Origin: Agapanthus africanus
Taxonomy: Eukaryota > Streptophyta > Magnoliopsida > Asparagales > Amaryllidaceae
Direction of reading: 5' to 3'
Assembly: GCA_030015575.1 (NCBI GenBank)
Contig: JASDDO010000028.1
Span: 28,313,154-28,377,153 of the forward strand
Length of the DNA stretch: 64,000 nucleotides
Shown here: positions 9,649 through 20,506 of the stretch, piece after piece
How positions within the stretch are numbered: the stretch's first letter is position 1
Layout: each line of letters opens with the position of its first letter
Translations under genes and position numbers: made by a program
Notes under the pieces: generated by a model
What the model was told of the DNA's origin: nothing
What the model saw: the letters and a program-made list of their open reading frames with translations, nothing else
Databases searched by the model: none

Positions 9649-11162
9649 CAGGACCGAAATGGAATTCATGTACACCAACAAAGTTTGGACTTTGGACATT
9701 TCACCTCAAGAGGTAAAACTCGTAGGCTACAAATGGAGCTTCAGGAAGAAGATTGGTGCAGATGGACAGATTGAAACTTATAAGGCTCGACTTGTACCAA
9801 AAGGTTTTCTTCAAAGACCTGGTTTGGACTATGATGAAACCTTTTCTCCAGTGGCTATGCTTAAATTCATTCGGATCCTACTTGCCATTGCTGCCTTCCA
9901 AGATTACGAAATTTGGCAGATGGACGTAAAGACCGATTTTCTGAATGAAAATTTAGAAGAGTGTACTTATATGGATCAGCCAGAGGACTTCATAGAAAGT
10001 GGGAGCAGCGAAAAAGTGTGCAAGTTGCTTATATCCATTTATGGATTAAAGCAGATATCACGAAGTTGGAACATTGCTTTGATGAGACGATCAAAGAATT
10101 TGACTTTATAAAAAATCCAGATGAACCATGCATTTATAGTAAGATTGTAGCGAGAACTGTGGTATTCCTCGTCTTGTACGTGGATGACATTCTCCTGATA
10201 GGAAATGACATTCCTATGCTACAATCATTCAAAGGATTCTTGTCACAGAAGTTCTCCATGAAAGACCTGGGTGATACCTCGTACATTCTGAGGATCAAGA
10301 TCTATCGTGATAGATCTAAGAGGATGTTGGGAATTTCACAGTCCAGAAATGTTGACACCATACTGAAAAGATTTAGTATGGAAGATTCCAAGCGTGGTAA
10401 TCTACCGGCTTGTTACGGAATCACCCTCTCCAAAGAGATGTCTCCCAAGACTGATTTGGAAAGGGATCGCATGAGTATTATACCCTACGCTTTTGCGGTA
10501 GGATATATAATGTATGCGATGTTGTGTACCAGATCAGATGTTGCTTACGCACTAAGCGTGTTAAGTAGGTATCAGTCAAACCCTGGGGAGAAGCACTGGA
10601 TAGCAGTAAAGAATATTCTCAGGTACGTGAGAAGGACTAAGGAGATGTTCTTGGTGTACGGCAGTAAAAACCTCCAGATTGAGGCATTCGCTGATTCCAG
10701 CTTCCAGAGTGACAAGAATGACTCCAAATCTATGCCGGGTTATGTCTTCACCCTCAATGGATGGACGGTCTGTTGGAAGAGCTCCAAATACATACCATTG
10801 CTGACTCAACGATGGAGGCAGAATATATCGCTGCTTGTGACGCCGCGAAAGAAGCGGTCTGGAAGAGGAAGTTCATAACAGAACTTCATGTGGTTCCATC
10901 CATTTTTGATCCAATACCTTTGTATTGTGACAACAACGGGGCTGTAGCTTTAGCGAAGAAACCAAGGTCCCATCAAAAGTCTAGAAATATCTTAAAACGG
11001 TATCACCTGATTAGGGAGATTGTGGATCGTCAGGAGATCGAAGTGCAGAGACTAGACATGGAGAACAACACTGCAGATCCACTCACAAAGGCCATCCCTC
11101 AGACGCAGTTCGAGAGGCTATTCGAGATATTAGGTCTGCGATATGCCAATACATGGCCTTAG
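9649..11162 (+). pseudogene. copia RT-RNase H remnant, two frameshifts
   Basis: Three overlapping frames make up the RT and RNase H parts. The first covers the RT fingers (9659-10073). A one-base loss near 10074 shifts into the frame holding an intact YVDD (10177-10188) and the RNase H start, to about 10780. A second shift near 10790 leads to the MEAEY and CDNN blocks and the normal end at 11162. The C-terminal TADPLTKAIPQ stretch matches the other copies. Protease and integrase are absent. Dead remnant; RT of the Angela-like family. Confidence 0.88.
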
Positions 11163-11176
11163 TGCAAGTAGGATAT

Positions 11177-12415
11177 TATTAGTGATATATGCCATAGAGG
11201 CCATTATTGTATAGTACCGGTTTGTATATTAAATTTTGGAAGTTTGGGATATATACAGATATAATAACAGTCTTTCTCAACATGAGAGTATGCTATCGAG
11301 TTTGAGTCTATCTTAATATGTGTATATGTTTTTTTAACATATCGCTAATACATGTTGATAGAGCCTTTAGGATGTTTGCTTGACTACCAGCATTGTGATG
11401 GCAGTTACACTAGTGGGGCTGGATAGTCTATAAGAATATTCTTAAACTTGTCCATAGTCGTAGGATTATCGAGACATGGCATCGATACTCCAGAGTAGAC
11501 TATTGTATACACTTCTTATCCCCGTCAGGGGAGATGGCCCGTCCCGCAGCCATTGGTATACGGTACCAAAGATAGTATACATGCGCTCATTGGGTTATGA
11601 GTTACACTGGACGGACTCGCTGGGAACTGCTGGTTGGTATTATACCTATCGTCAGTTAGCAGTTCCCCGGTGACATAATTACAGGTTAGTCCGTTGACTT
11701 GACATCACTATTTGGTAGAAATACGGTATACGTATTTATACGGGTTTGAGTATACTTGTTTATATACATGCATTTATATTTATATATGTGTATGTGTATA
11801 TATACTTGATGAGGTGGCCTCACTCACACTCTCACTCATTCTCATCTCTTCTAATATCTTGTGGACTTGTGACTCACACTAGTAATTCACACCCCACTCA
11901 CCCACTCTTTTGTTTTGGATTGTAGAGATAAGAATGAGAGAGGAGTGTAGGATATTTGGAGATGGTTGATATTTTCATCACTTGAGATTTTTCTTGAGTT
12001 GCTAGCTCTTCATCTTCTTTCTCATTTTCTTCTCTTGAGCTTTGAGGATTAAAAAAGAGTATTTAGTTTCACAAACTACACCACTCTAAATATCTTGTCT
12101 TAGAAAGACTTGATTTTTAGTTGCTTCGGACGAAACTATCGCTTGAATCGGTATTCTCGAATGGATCATCTTTGAAACGAGTGATCGGCATCGAGAGCTC
12201 ATTCCATCAACCCAAGGAGCTTGCGGAGTCAACTTTCAAAACCCGAAGGACATCTACAAAGGTTGTAATCTCAACCGAGTAGTTAAAACTCTAATTAGGG
12301 TTTGTTTAGTTTAGTGTTTGGGCTTGTATCCTGAGGATTTAGTGTATTGTGCTCAAATTTTTAAAGTTTTTGATTCCGCATAACCGTAGTTGACACGGCA
12401 AGGAGCACATTTTCA
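11177..12415 (+). repeat. Angela LTR with large internal deletion
   Basis: Starts at the position expected after a degraded polypurine run (AAGTAGGATAT), but the LTR now begins TATTAG, so the terminal TG has become TA. Blocks match 3352-3860, then about 0.7 kb present in other copies is missing after 11710, where TA-rich sequence with ATACG words begins. The U5 end (GGATCATCTTTGAAACGAG and following) is recognisable near 12160-12260. Confidence 0.75.
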
Positions 12416-12420
12416 CTTAT

Positions 12421-12730
12421 AGGCATATCATGCCTACCAGGGTCTGGATTTGCATTCTCCTCAGATACGCGCAGGGATATTCGTTCAGGAGCATGCGACC
12501 CCTACGGTCCCATCTACATCTCCATCCACTCTGGTATTCCATGAAGAAATCTCGTCTCCTTATACTCCCACGGGTTCTCGATCTTGTGTCTTCTTGTCTT
12601 CTTCTTCATCTGGAGTCTCGTCGGCTTCGGGTTCACAAAGGAGGTGGTCTGCAGAAGAAGTCCATGCCGATCTTGAGGCGAGGAAAGAGATCATCCGGAG
12701 CTTAATCTCTCAAGAAAAGAAAGTACCAGT
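12421..12730 (+). pseudogene. possible C-terminal exon of CACTA second gene (PTTA-like)
   Basis: An open frame from about 12426 encodes a Ser/Thr/Pro-rich segment followed by a charged helix (RRWSAEEVHADLEARKEII). It ends at a plausible splice donor GTAAGT at 12731, with an acceptor-like CTATAG near 12815-12820. CACTA elements usually carry a transposase and a second, DNA-binding protein gene near this end; the charged tail fits the latter but I cannot prove it. The 5' part is missing. Confidence 0.35.
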
Positions 12731-13164
12731 TGTAAGTTCGATAATTCTTGGTTTCAATACAATTTTCATATAATTATCGAGAATATTGTGTGCTAATATT
12801 TGTCTATTAATAACACTATAGTAATTGCTCGATTTCACTGACTTTTCGAACGACGACGGTGCCATGTGAGCTCGAGATGGAGTAGAAAAGCACAAAACAC
12901 GTGCGCATCGGCAGATGTATCCATTTCGTACGTTTTTCGTTTTAACAAGCAGTAAAATACAATTATAATGAATGAATTGAGTTTGTAATTGAATTGAAAT
13001 TTTTATTGAATTGAATTTAATTGAATTGAATTCGTTTTAAAAAGTTGTGGTTGTTTGTTATGAATTGAATTCGTTTAAAGAAGTTGTGGTTGTTTGTATT
13101 GAGTTGATTGTATCGAATGCTCAAAAATCGCGCAAAACCTGATCTATTTTTTCAGTGCATACAA

Positions 13165-13442
13165 CTTATTTCGTCGGGTATAATCCGACAAAATAACTTA
13201 TTTCTTCGGAAATTACCTAACGAAATAAGCTGCAAATAAGAAAATTTTCCTAGTTTTTTCGACCTTATTCCATCGGGTTTATTCCGACGAAATACAGTAC
13301 CCGATAAAATAAATTAGGCACCCGATGAAATACATGTTATTTCGTCGTAATTTATTTCGTCGGCTGATAGGCCTAATTCGTCAAGTAACCCTTTATTTCG
13401 TCAGGCATCACCCAACGAAATAAAAAGGTATTTCTTGTAGTG
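13165..13442 (+). repeat. CACTA subterminal repeats and terminal inverted repeat
   Basis: About ten copies of ATTTCGTCGG/CCGACGAAAT variants in both orientations, ending in the terminus at 13431-13442. In CACTA elements such motifs bind the element-encoded DNA-binding protein. Confidence 0.75.
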
Positions 13443-13445
13443 AAA

Positions 13446-14482
13446 ATATAAGATGAGATAAATCTCCATAAGGCTTGAATCTTTTAGATGGAGTTACGTA
13501 CTCTCTGTGTAGGAACCTGTCTTTCCTTCTTTTTTGTTTTGGAGGACCTCACGTGTATTGTCGGCCGAAACCGAGTTTACAAAATACTTTATTATGGTGC
13601 AATGATATTAATTTGTTAATTAATCCATTAGTGAATTTCGTATTTAAAATATTGAATAGAGCCATTAGCACTGCTATATAATTAATTCTTCAACAGGCAA
13701 CTGAAATTTGGATTGTGGTTTTCATAACAAAGAAGAGAGAAATTGCTAACTTGAACCAAAAGCATAACTTTACCCATACTTTGGTCTGATTGGCTTAAAA
13801 AAAATTAAAATTGAAGATGTGATATTTCTTGGGAACTTTGTCCTCTAGGAATTACTACATATTTGTTTCTTTGTATCCAATAAGCAACTTTTTTTTTTAA
13901 TGAAAAGTTGAGCCGTGGCTCATCTTATTAGTGTGTATATAATACCAATAATAATGATAAATACATATAATTGCATCATAACCAAATATCTTGTCTTGGT
14001 TTACATAAAAACCGAATTACTAGGGAATATTAGAAGTAATATTAAAACCAATCAAGTAGTACTGAAGTAGTTATGCCCTTTTTCTCAATTTTTTTCTTAA
14101 TTATCTTCTCAAAGGCCGCAATTTGAAAAGAAACCCAATGCTTGAATAAGCAACTTTTCCGTCTTCTAGAAAATTAAACCAGCTAGAATTCCATTGTTTG
14201 ACCGGCATATAATGAATCCAAACGGACATACAGAAATCCCCCTAATTCCTTGTTTGTTTGTTTTTGGCCAGAAATTGGTTCTTCCAATTTTGATTGTAAC
14301 ATGATGTTATAAATCAATCCATTCCTTTTCCTGCAATTCTCTGAAAATAAACAAGTGGAAGTCTTAGTCAAAAGACTGAAGTTGTAATTTTCAGTTCAAT
14401 TATATTGGATTACTTTTCTATCCCGTAGAAACAATCATGCATGCCCTGAATATTCAAGAAATATATATATATAGAGAGAGAA
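13446..14482. other. AT-rich DNA, no gene seen
   Basis: Short ORFs at 13475 and 14183 show no recognisable motif. No repeat shared with the rest of the window was noticed. Confidence 0.5.
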
Positions 14483-14865
14483 TAATGGAGAAAAGAGGCC
14501 ACAGGAGGAAATTTCCTCTTATGGCGTGGAAAAAATACAACCTCCACCAATTTTTTCGACGATCGGTCCCCATCATCTTCATCGTTATCATCTAAGATGT
14601 GGGTAAACGAAATTTCATGTGATTCTACAACTTTTACACCGTTGATTTAGCAATGTAAAAAGTTCAATTGTCGGTAAACCGTTAATTTTGAACCCACTAA
14701 ATCAACGGTGAAAATGTTGTGGAATCAAATGAAATTTGGTGTACGCACGTCTTAAATGATAACGATGATGATGATGGATGCCGATCGTCGGAAAAAATGG
14801 CGGAGGTTGTATTTTTTCCACGCCATAGGAGGAAATCCCCTCCTATGGCCTCTTTCCTCCATAAA
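14483..14865. mobile_element. foldback MITE, copy 1 (about 383 bp)
   Basis: The two halves are inverted copies. The left begins AATGGAGAAAAGAGGCC and the right ends GGCCTCTTTCCTCCAT. Inner blocks TTTTTCGACGATCGG and CCGATCGTCGGAAAAA also pair, and CTACAACTTTTACACCG pairs with CGGTGAAAATGTTGTGG. The element is bounded by TA-rich microsatellite DNA on both sides, consistent with insertion in a TA tract. It has no coding capacity. Confidence 0.85.
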
Positions 14866-14889
14866 TCTTATATATATATATATATAGAG

Positions 14890-15273
14890 AATAATGGAGA
14901 AAAGATGCCATAGGAGGGAATTTCCTCCTATGGCGTCGAAAAAATACTCTCCCTAGTTTTTTCCGACGATCGGCACTCACCATCTTCATCGTCATCATCT
15001 AAGATGTGGGTACACCAAATTTCATGTGATTCTACAACTTTTTCACCGTTGGTTTAGCAATGTAAAAAGTTATATTGTCGGTAAACCGTTAATTTTGAAC
15101 CCACTAAATCAACGGTGAAAAAGTTGTAGAATCACATGAAATTTGGTATACCCACATCTTAGATGATGACGATGAAGATGGTGGGTGCCGATCGTCGGAA
15201 AAAACTAGGGAGGGGATGTTTTTTCGACGCCATAGGAGGAAATCCCCTCCTATGGCCTCTTTCCTCCATTAAT
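14890..15273. mobile_element. foldback MITE, copy 2 (about 384 bp)
   Basis: Same family and orientation-symmetric structure as copy 1, separated from it only by a TA tract. Left arm ATGCCATAGGAGG pairs with CCTCCTATGGC near the right end. The transcript of either strand would fold into one long hairpin. Confidence 0.85.

Positions 15274-15317
<44 letters not shown>
15274..15317. repeat. TA microsatellite
   Basis: About 20 uninterrupted AT dinucleotides at the right edge of the second MITE. Confidence 0.95.
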
Positions 15318-15320
<3 letters not shown>

Positions 15321-15321
15321 A

Positions 15322-15539
15322 CAGTTTTCTAGCTTGAAGTGTGGAAGTGATTAAGATAAAGATCATTCTGTGCCAAATAACTTATTATGGAGCCAATATT
15401 AATTGGAGACTTTTCTAGCCAAAAGTTATATGGCAGTTTTCTAGCTTGAAGTGTGGAAGTGATTAAGATAAAGATCATTCTGTGCCAAATAACTTATTAT
15501 GGAGCCAATATTAATTGGAGACTTTTCTAGCCAAAAGTT
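15322..15539. repeat. perfect tandem duplication, 106-bp unit
   Basis: CAGTTTTCTAGCTTGAAGTG begins at 15322 and again at 15434. The two 106-bp copies are identical by eye, joined by a six-base spacer (ATATGG). Identity suggests a recent event or an assembly artefact. Confidence 0.9.
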
Positions 15540-16231
15540 TGAAGGGCACCAATTAAGAGGCACCTTTCTTTCCTTGGTGCCCTTGGTGCATGTGATTGGC
15601 AATATTCCCGTCTCGTACCACAATAAATTGATGGCACACCCAACCGTAGCATTCATCCAACTGTAGCATTTATGCAATAGAATAGTATTGTCCCTCACTA
15701 TCCCAATTTGGATTCTTTTCTCTGTAAGGATTCTCTCTATGAGAAAATTCAACATGCTTAGGTATAAGGCATCTAAATTCCTATCAAGCTATAGCTAGTA
15801 CTATTTTTTATCCAATTGCTGCCTAGGTTAATCAGAGCTCTTATCCAAATATGATTATTGAGAGAGTAGGCTAAAAGCACTAAAATGACTTGTTGCTACG
15901 AGAGATTAGCTCCACAAGTTCTGCTTGATCTATATGTATGCACAACCACAAGAAAAAAGAAAACTATAACGGCACAGCGGGGAGGAGGGAAGTGTCGAAC
16001 TAGTATCAAATTGGAAACGATAAGAATGTTGTGATAATCCCACATCGGGAATAACAAGATCCATTTATACTCATAAAAGCTCAATACTCCAAATGTCATT
16101 ATTTGCAAATAATTGCAATAAATAAAAACCATATTCGAATGATCTTAAAAATAGGATTTCACAATCAAATCCTCTCTTGAAACCTAGTCGGGTATGCTGC
16201 CGTTAATACTTTTCCCAAAATCTCAAGTTGT
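15540..16231. other. non-coding DNA, no gene seen
   Basis: The 104-codon minus-strand ORF at 15441-15755 runs through the tandem duplication and shows no domain. It is not called as a gene. Nothing else was recognised. Confidence 0.5.
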
Positions 16232-16234
16232 TTG

Positions 16235-16560
16235 CACTACAGGAATAGGAATCCTAATTCGATGAGTAAATCCAGTGGACTTAGGTCTATTCCGACGGAA
16301 TTTTGAAAACGGGGACGGAAGACCGCCGCCACGACACAGTTCGTCGTTGTAGACCTAATTCGACAGGCAAATCGCGTCGAATTAAATTAGTCTAAATCGA
16401 CGTGAGATCGCCGTCGAATTAGAACTTATTTCGACGTGTTAGTCGCGTCGCATGAGACCTGATTTTATACGAATAAAATATTATTTAAAAATTTAATAAT
16501 ATTTTTTTAACTAATTCGAATTAGACTTTATTTCGACGGGAGATACCCTTCGAATTATGT
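16235..16560. repeat. left CACTA terminus and subterminal repeats
   Basis: After the 13-bp terminus, AATTCGA, TCGACG and CGTCGAATTAG variants recur about ten times up to 16552, in both orientations. Confidence 0.7.
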
Positions 16561-17199
16561 TTAAACAGTAGAAATAAAATAAATATCAAAACTTAAAATA
16601 TGGAATTTCAATTACAGTCTAATATCAATTCAAATATCGATTACAATCCAATATCAATTCAAATATCAATTAAAGTCCAAATATCAATTACAATCCAATA
16701 TCAATTTCAATACAATCCTAAAATCATATATGTACATGAAAGTTAAAAATGAAATCATGATGGAGGTCAATCACGGAGAGGGAGAAAGTCGATCATGAGG
16801 GAGACACAATATCTTCTTCTGGGGGTAAAACTTTAAAATACATAATTTAGTACATATGGTATTTATATATTTATATATTATTAAGTTAGGACTATCAAAC
16901 TTACCAGAATTATTAGCTTCCCTCGTTGTGAATACAAACAGATAAGAAGAAGCCTCTGGGCCAAACTAAAGCCACTGGATGAATCAGGAGCAGGGGCCGA
17001 TCAGTGCGACGAATCGCTAGTATCCGACATCAGATAAGTTTGAAAATCATCATGCATAGGGGTTCTGGTCCTAGGGTTCCTGGTCCCACGCGACATCTCC
17101 GATGTCACGTCGTCTGCTTGTCGATACCTAGGAGGTGGATGCCCAGTCGACCTGTAAAGAGTGTTATACTGGGTGGGAGAGATCTTGGCGGACACACAT

Positions 17200-18450
17200 G
17201 GACTCTCCCATGGTGATCCGGTCGATACAACGTGGAAGCCCTATCTGCAGCGAATGTTCTCTGCTCGTCATCAACCGAGTGTCCCTACCCCTTCTCCATC
17301 TCCTCGATCAACCGATCTTTCTCAGCCACCATCGTCACCTGTTTGGAGAAGAAAAATATTATTGTCGTTCTAACTGCTATACAATGATTATTCCGAAATA
17401 ATTAAAAAAACACAACATTAGTAGAGTCTTACATATTTCTCCTGGGCCACAACCGATGCAGGCGTTCCATCGCCTCATACAAATCTGGCCCTGAATACTT
17501 CGATCCGATCAAAGGGGTATCCATCATGGCCTTCTTACTGCAAATTACATTTAGAAAGTTAACACATAAATTTCTAAAATATTTTTTGAACGCATTAATA
17601 TAAAATATTGATTGATGATGTTTATGTGTTCAACGCAAACATGTTGGGAACTCTTGTTCCTTCCCCTGTAAACATCTTGCAATTGAGCGCGAGATATTTT
17701 GCCTCGCGCACTCTTCTCCTGCAGTTACATCAAATATTGTTTATTGAGTTGCTACAAAAGAATAAAAATGTATCCTCAAAAGACATGCCCTAAACTCATT
17801 GGTCAATAAATGATCGATTAGGACACGCAAGTATGCGTCGGACCAAAGTGGATCCGCTTCATTGCATACATCTCCTCCGGTGTATTGGCAGATTAAATTT
17901 TTGTGAAGAACTTATTTTTATGGCCTCTCCAGTTCTTCCCCATATGCTTAAGCAGCTTGTTGCGAATTTCTCGCTCATCGACAACCACCTCGGGGTCCTC
18001 TACGCCATACCACCGGAAGTCGAACCAACTCTGCAAAACAGAATAATGCATCATCGTATGGAAAGACATATTTTAAAAAATCAAAATACATTTCAGTATT
18101 GAATAGTATAAACAAATCTCACCATCAATTCCCATACAGCAATGCACTTCTTTTGCGACAACTCTGAGCTTTCCCAATCTAGGGCCATACACTCGCCATC
18201 GTCATCCTAAATCATATGAGGCATGCGTTCCTCGCTGTTCATGATAGACGACATCATCTTCTTCGCTTCTTTGCAGCTCTTATGTACAGGGTTCCCTGTG
18301 TACGAAAAGTATATAATCAGCTTGCCGGGAGCATGTGTCATCCTCCTCTAGATTTCAGTAGCCCGTGTGGGTCCTCTTACATCATATTTTCGTTTTTGGG
18401 AAGGCTGTCCCACATCCCCGTATCCCGATCGGTCCTATCATCACCCGACA
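17200..18450 (-). pseudogene. degenerate PTTA/En-Spm-type transposase-associated gene
   Basis: No long ORF survives. On the minus strand, frames near 18360-18130 give an RGPTR start followed by a KLIIYFSYTGNPV-like stretch and a Lys/Met-rich run. Frames near 18020-17900 give a WYGVEDPEVVVDEREIR-like segment and a KHMGKNWRGHKNKFF-like basic segment. This order resembles the plant transposase (Ptta/En/Spm, PF03004-type) protein of CACTA elements from memory of the family. Stops and frameshifts are frequent. Further open pieces (17526-17420, 17350-17290) include a coiled-coil-like tail. The plus-strand ORFs at 17004-18482 are shadows. Confidence 0.4.
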
Positions 18451-19069
18451 TATCTAAAACAGCTTCACGGTATATAGTTTAATATGTTAGAGAACAAAAT
18501 AATTGGTCAAACATTACATTGAAATATACATGTATCCATACAACGAACATTACATAAAAGTAAGCATTTAGTTTTTGCGAAGGCTGAACTATCATCATCG
18601 AGTATCATGCATTTAATTAGATTAGTTTTGATAGTTATCATTTCAATATCGTTGGTTATTGAAGTATTTAGTTTAAGATTTTGGAATTTTCAGTTTGAAT
18701 GGTAAATTGGTCAAACAATTGATATTAATAACGAAGCATTTAGATTCATTGAAATAAACACGCATCCATACAACGAACATTACATAAAGGTAAGTCTCAC
18801 ACTCTCTCTCACACACACAAACACATGTCCACAACATATTGCATACACAATACACACATCCATGCACAATATATTCCACACACATAGTATACACACATCC
18901 ACAACAGACATGCAAATATCGCACACCAAATAGATAGCAAGGACAATCACAATACCAGAATTGTTCGACTCAGGCATGATGCCCAACACGTTTCCAAGAC
19001 GAAAATTCATCACTTATAATTCAGAAATAGATTTTCTTCAATATTGAGCTCCACCGCAACAGAATTGAC

Positions 19070-19512
19070 TCACTCTATAAGGGAATCATCATCTACCGCA
19101 ACATCCCATTCGAGTTCGAGATGGTGCAAAGTCCGACAGTGCATAAAGATGCGGTAAAGAGTGCTTGCGGAGTATTTGATAGCGCGATCAGAAAGAAGAC
19201 CCATAGAATGAAAGAAGTGGAGATGAAGATTTGCTTCGCCATTGTGTCCATGGGTTACTTCTTCTGGAGGAGACGGGAGCGTATCCAATATGGCTAAGTG
19301 CAAGAGCCGAAAGATGGCGTGATCGATCTTGATCAGCCAGTTCATACCCTCCGTAATCGATAAAGAAATCCTTCGTAATGCTCATAGTCTATCCTCGTGA
19401 ATTCAACTTTCACTACGGTATAAGGGATGCTCCTCTTGATATCATCAATTGATGGCAATCCTGCATATGAGGAGTCATGGCCTCTTGAGGGTGTGGATAA
19501 AGATCCCGACAT
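19070..19512 (-). pseudogene. ORF pair of unknown function inside CACTA element
   Basis: A minus-strand frame starts with ATG at 19512 and runs 56 codons to a TGA at 19342-19344. The stop overlaps, as ATGA, the ATG of a second open frame that continues 91 codons to 19070. Together they look like one protein of about 147 residues broken by a one-base shift. It has a Ser-rich start, a Tyr/Arg-rich middle and a Leu/His-rich second half. I recognise no family. It could be the N-terminal part of an element gene or a captured host exon. Confidence 0.35.
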
Positions 19513-20105
19513 TGACTGTTTGTTTAAAGAATGATGAGTAATTGATTGTAAACCTGTGAAAGAAAGTATGTATATAGCTAATTGGTTTAAGGCACGTCAA
19601 GTATCTTGATTAGGATTAAACGGTCAACTGGTTAATTGATTATTAACTATGTAGATTAGGAAAACGTGGTTTTCGGTTTAATTAATATTTAATTGATGAT
19701 TTAATCTAGATTTAGTATATAGTTAAGAATTAAAAGGTATAGACGGTGTACCGGATACCGACATATATCGAGATATGGTGACTTAGTCCAAGTTAAGAAT
19801 TAAAAGGGGTAGAGTGGTGTACCAGAGACCGACGTATATAAAATGCGAAGAAAGAGCGAGCAATCACGCTAACATCAACCCTACAATCACACAAATTTTT
19901 TAATTACAAATTATTTTAAAACCTAAGACATTCTTTTTTTAAAGAAGAATAATAATCCTAAACTTGGTAGGAATTTGTAAACTCTTAGATCATGCAAGAT
20001 TTGATATTTTTAGTTACAACTAATCAATCAACTATTTGCTACTAAAGCTACATTCATTAAGAATGGCTCTTCTCGTGTTTAGCTTAGTTCAATGTTTCCC
20101 TTCTC

Positions 20106-20113
20106 TATAAATA
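20106..20113 (+). promoter_or_regulatory. TATA box upstream of subtilase-like fragment
   Basis: TATAAATA lies 59 bases before the ATG at 20172, in normal plant promoter spacing with a short leader. It suggests that promoter, leader and first codons were carried together. Confidence 0.45.
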
Positions 20114-20171
20114 ACAATAATTCTCATAGTTAGGTCTCATCATAAAATTCAATATATTATTCATATCAAAT

Positions 20172-20393
20172 ATGAAAAATTTCATTGATTTCATTCTCTT
20201 TCTCTTCTTCTTATCATCGTTTCCCTCAAATTATATTTATGATGATGATCAAGATTCCCAAACATACATCATTCATGTTAAGCCAAACCCTAACTCGAAC
20301 ATCACACAAATCTTCCAATATAGCGAAATTTTAACTAAAATTAACAACAAATCATCTTTGAAATTTGAAAGTTTAGAAAATTTATTCACCTAA
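20172..20393 (+). pseudogene. 5' fragment resembling subtilisin-like protease (SBT) pre-pro region
   Basis: The 73-residue frame begins with a classic secretion signal (Met-Lys, then a Phe/Leu/Ile-rich hydrophobic core, residues 4-20). After an acidic spacer it has DSQTYIIHVKP, the typical start of the plant subtilase propeptide (inhibitor I9), at residues 28-38. Similarity fades after about residue 45 and the frame stops at 20393. No catalytic domain follows. Known subtilases are about 750 residues, so this is at most a captured 5' end. It lies between the ends of the CACTA element, 114 bp left of the nested solo LTR. The propeptide match is short, so another secreted protein is possible. 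Confidence 0.45.
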
Positions 20394-20506
20394 TCCATCG
20401 CTGATTTCACGTCGAAGTAGATTGGTGGAAGAGTTGCTTGGTAGAGGCGGGGCTCAATGGAGGCGGGGGCTTGGTCGAGGCGGGGCGAGGATTTTACGAA
20501 GAGGAG

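Larger units (their letters stand above)
9649..12415 (+). mobile_element. Angela-like copia copy, 5' truncated in RT
   Basis: Homology to the first Angela copy starts abruptly inside reverse transcriptase at the GACCGAAATGGA block (compare 1827) and continues to a degenerate LTR. Everything upstream of RT is missing and replaced by unit X. The right edge near 12415 is approximate. Confidence 0.85.
12416..13442 (+). mobile_element. CACTA (En/Spm) element, right end
   Basis: Ends TTTCTTGTAGTG, the reverse complement of the plant CACTA terminus CACTACAAGAAA. It is preceded by subterminal repeats around ATTTCGTCGG and CCGACGAAAT (13165-13430). Possible TSD AAA at 13443-13445. The left terminus is not in the sequence to its left; that side is replaced by the Angela LTR. 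Confidence 0.75.

Noticed and set aside
8130-9650. CRISPR-like array of spaced repeats
   Set aside because: Eukaryotic retroelement context; repeats are short hairpins with differing arms, not constant repeats with unique spacers.
15441-15755. 104-codon minus-strand ORF
   Set aside because: Overlaps the perfect tandem duplication, has no known motif and no promoter context.
18800-18910. CA-rich stretch with 83- and 77-codon minus-strand ORFs
   Set aside because: Cys/Val-rich reading comes from CACACA low complexity; no domain.
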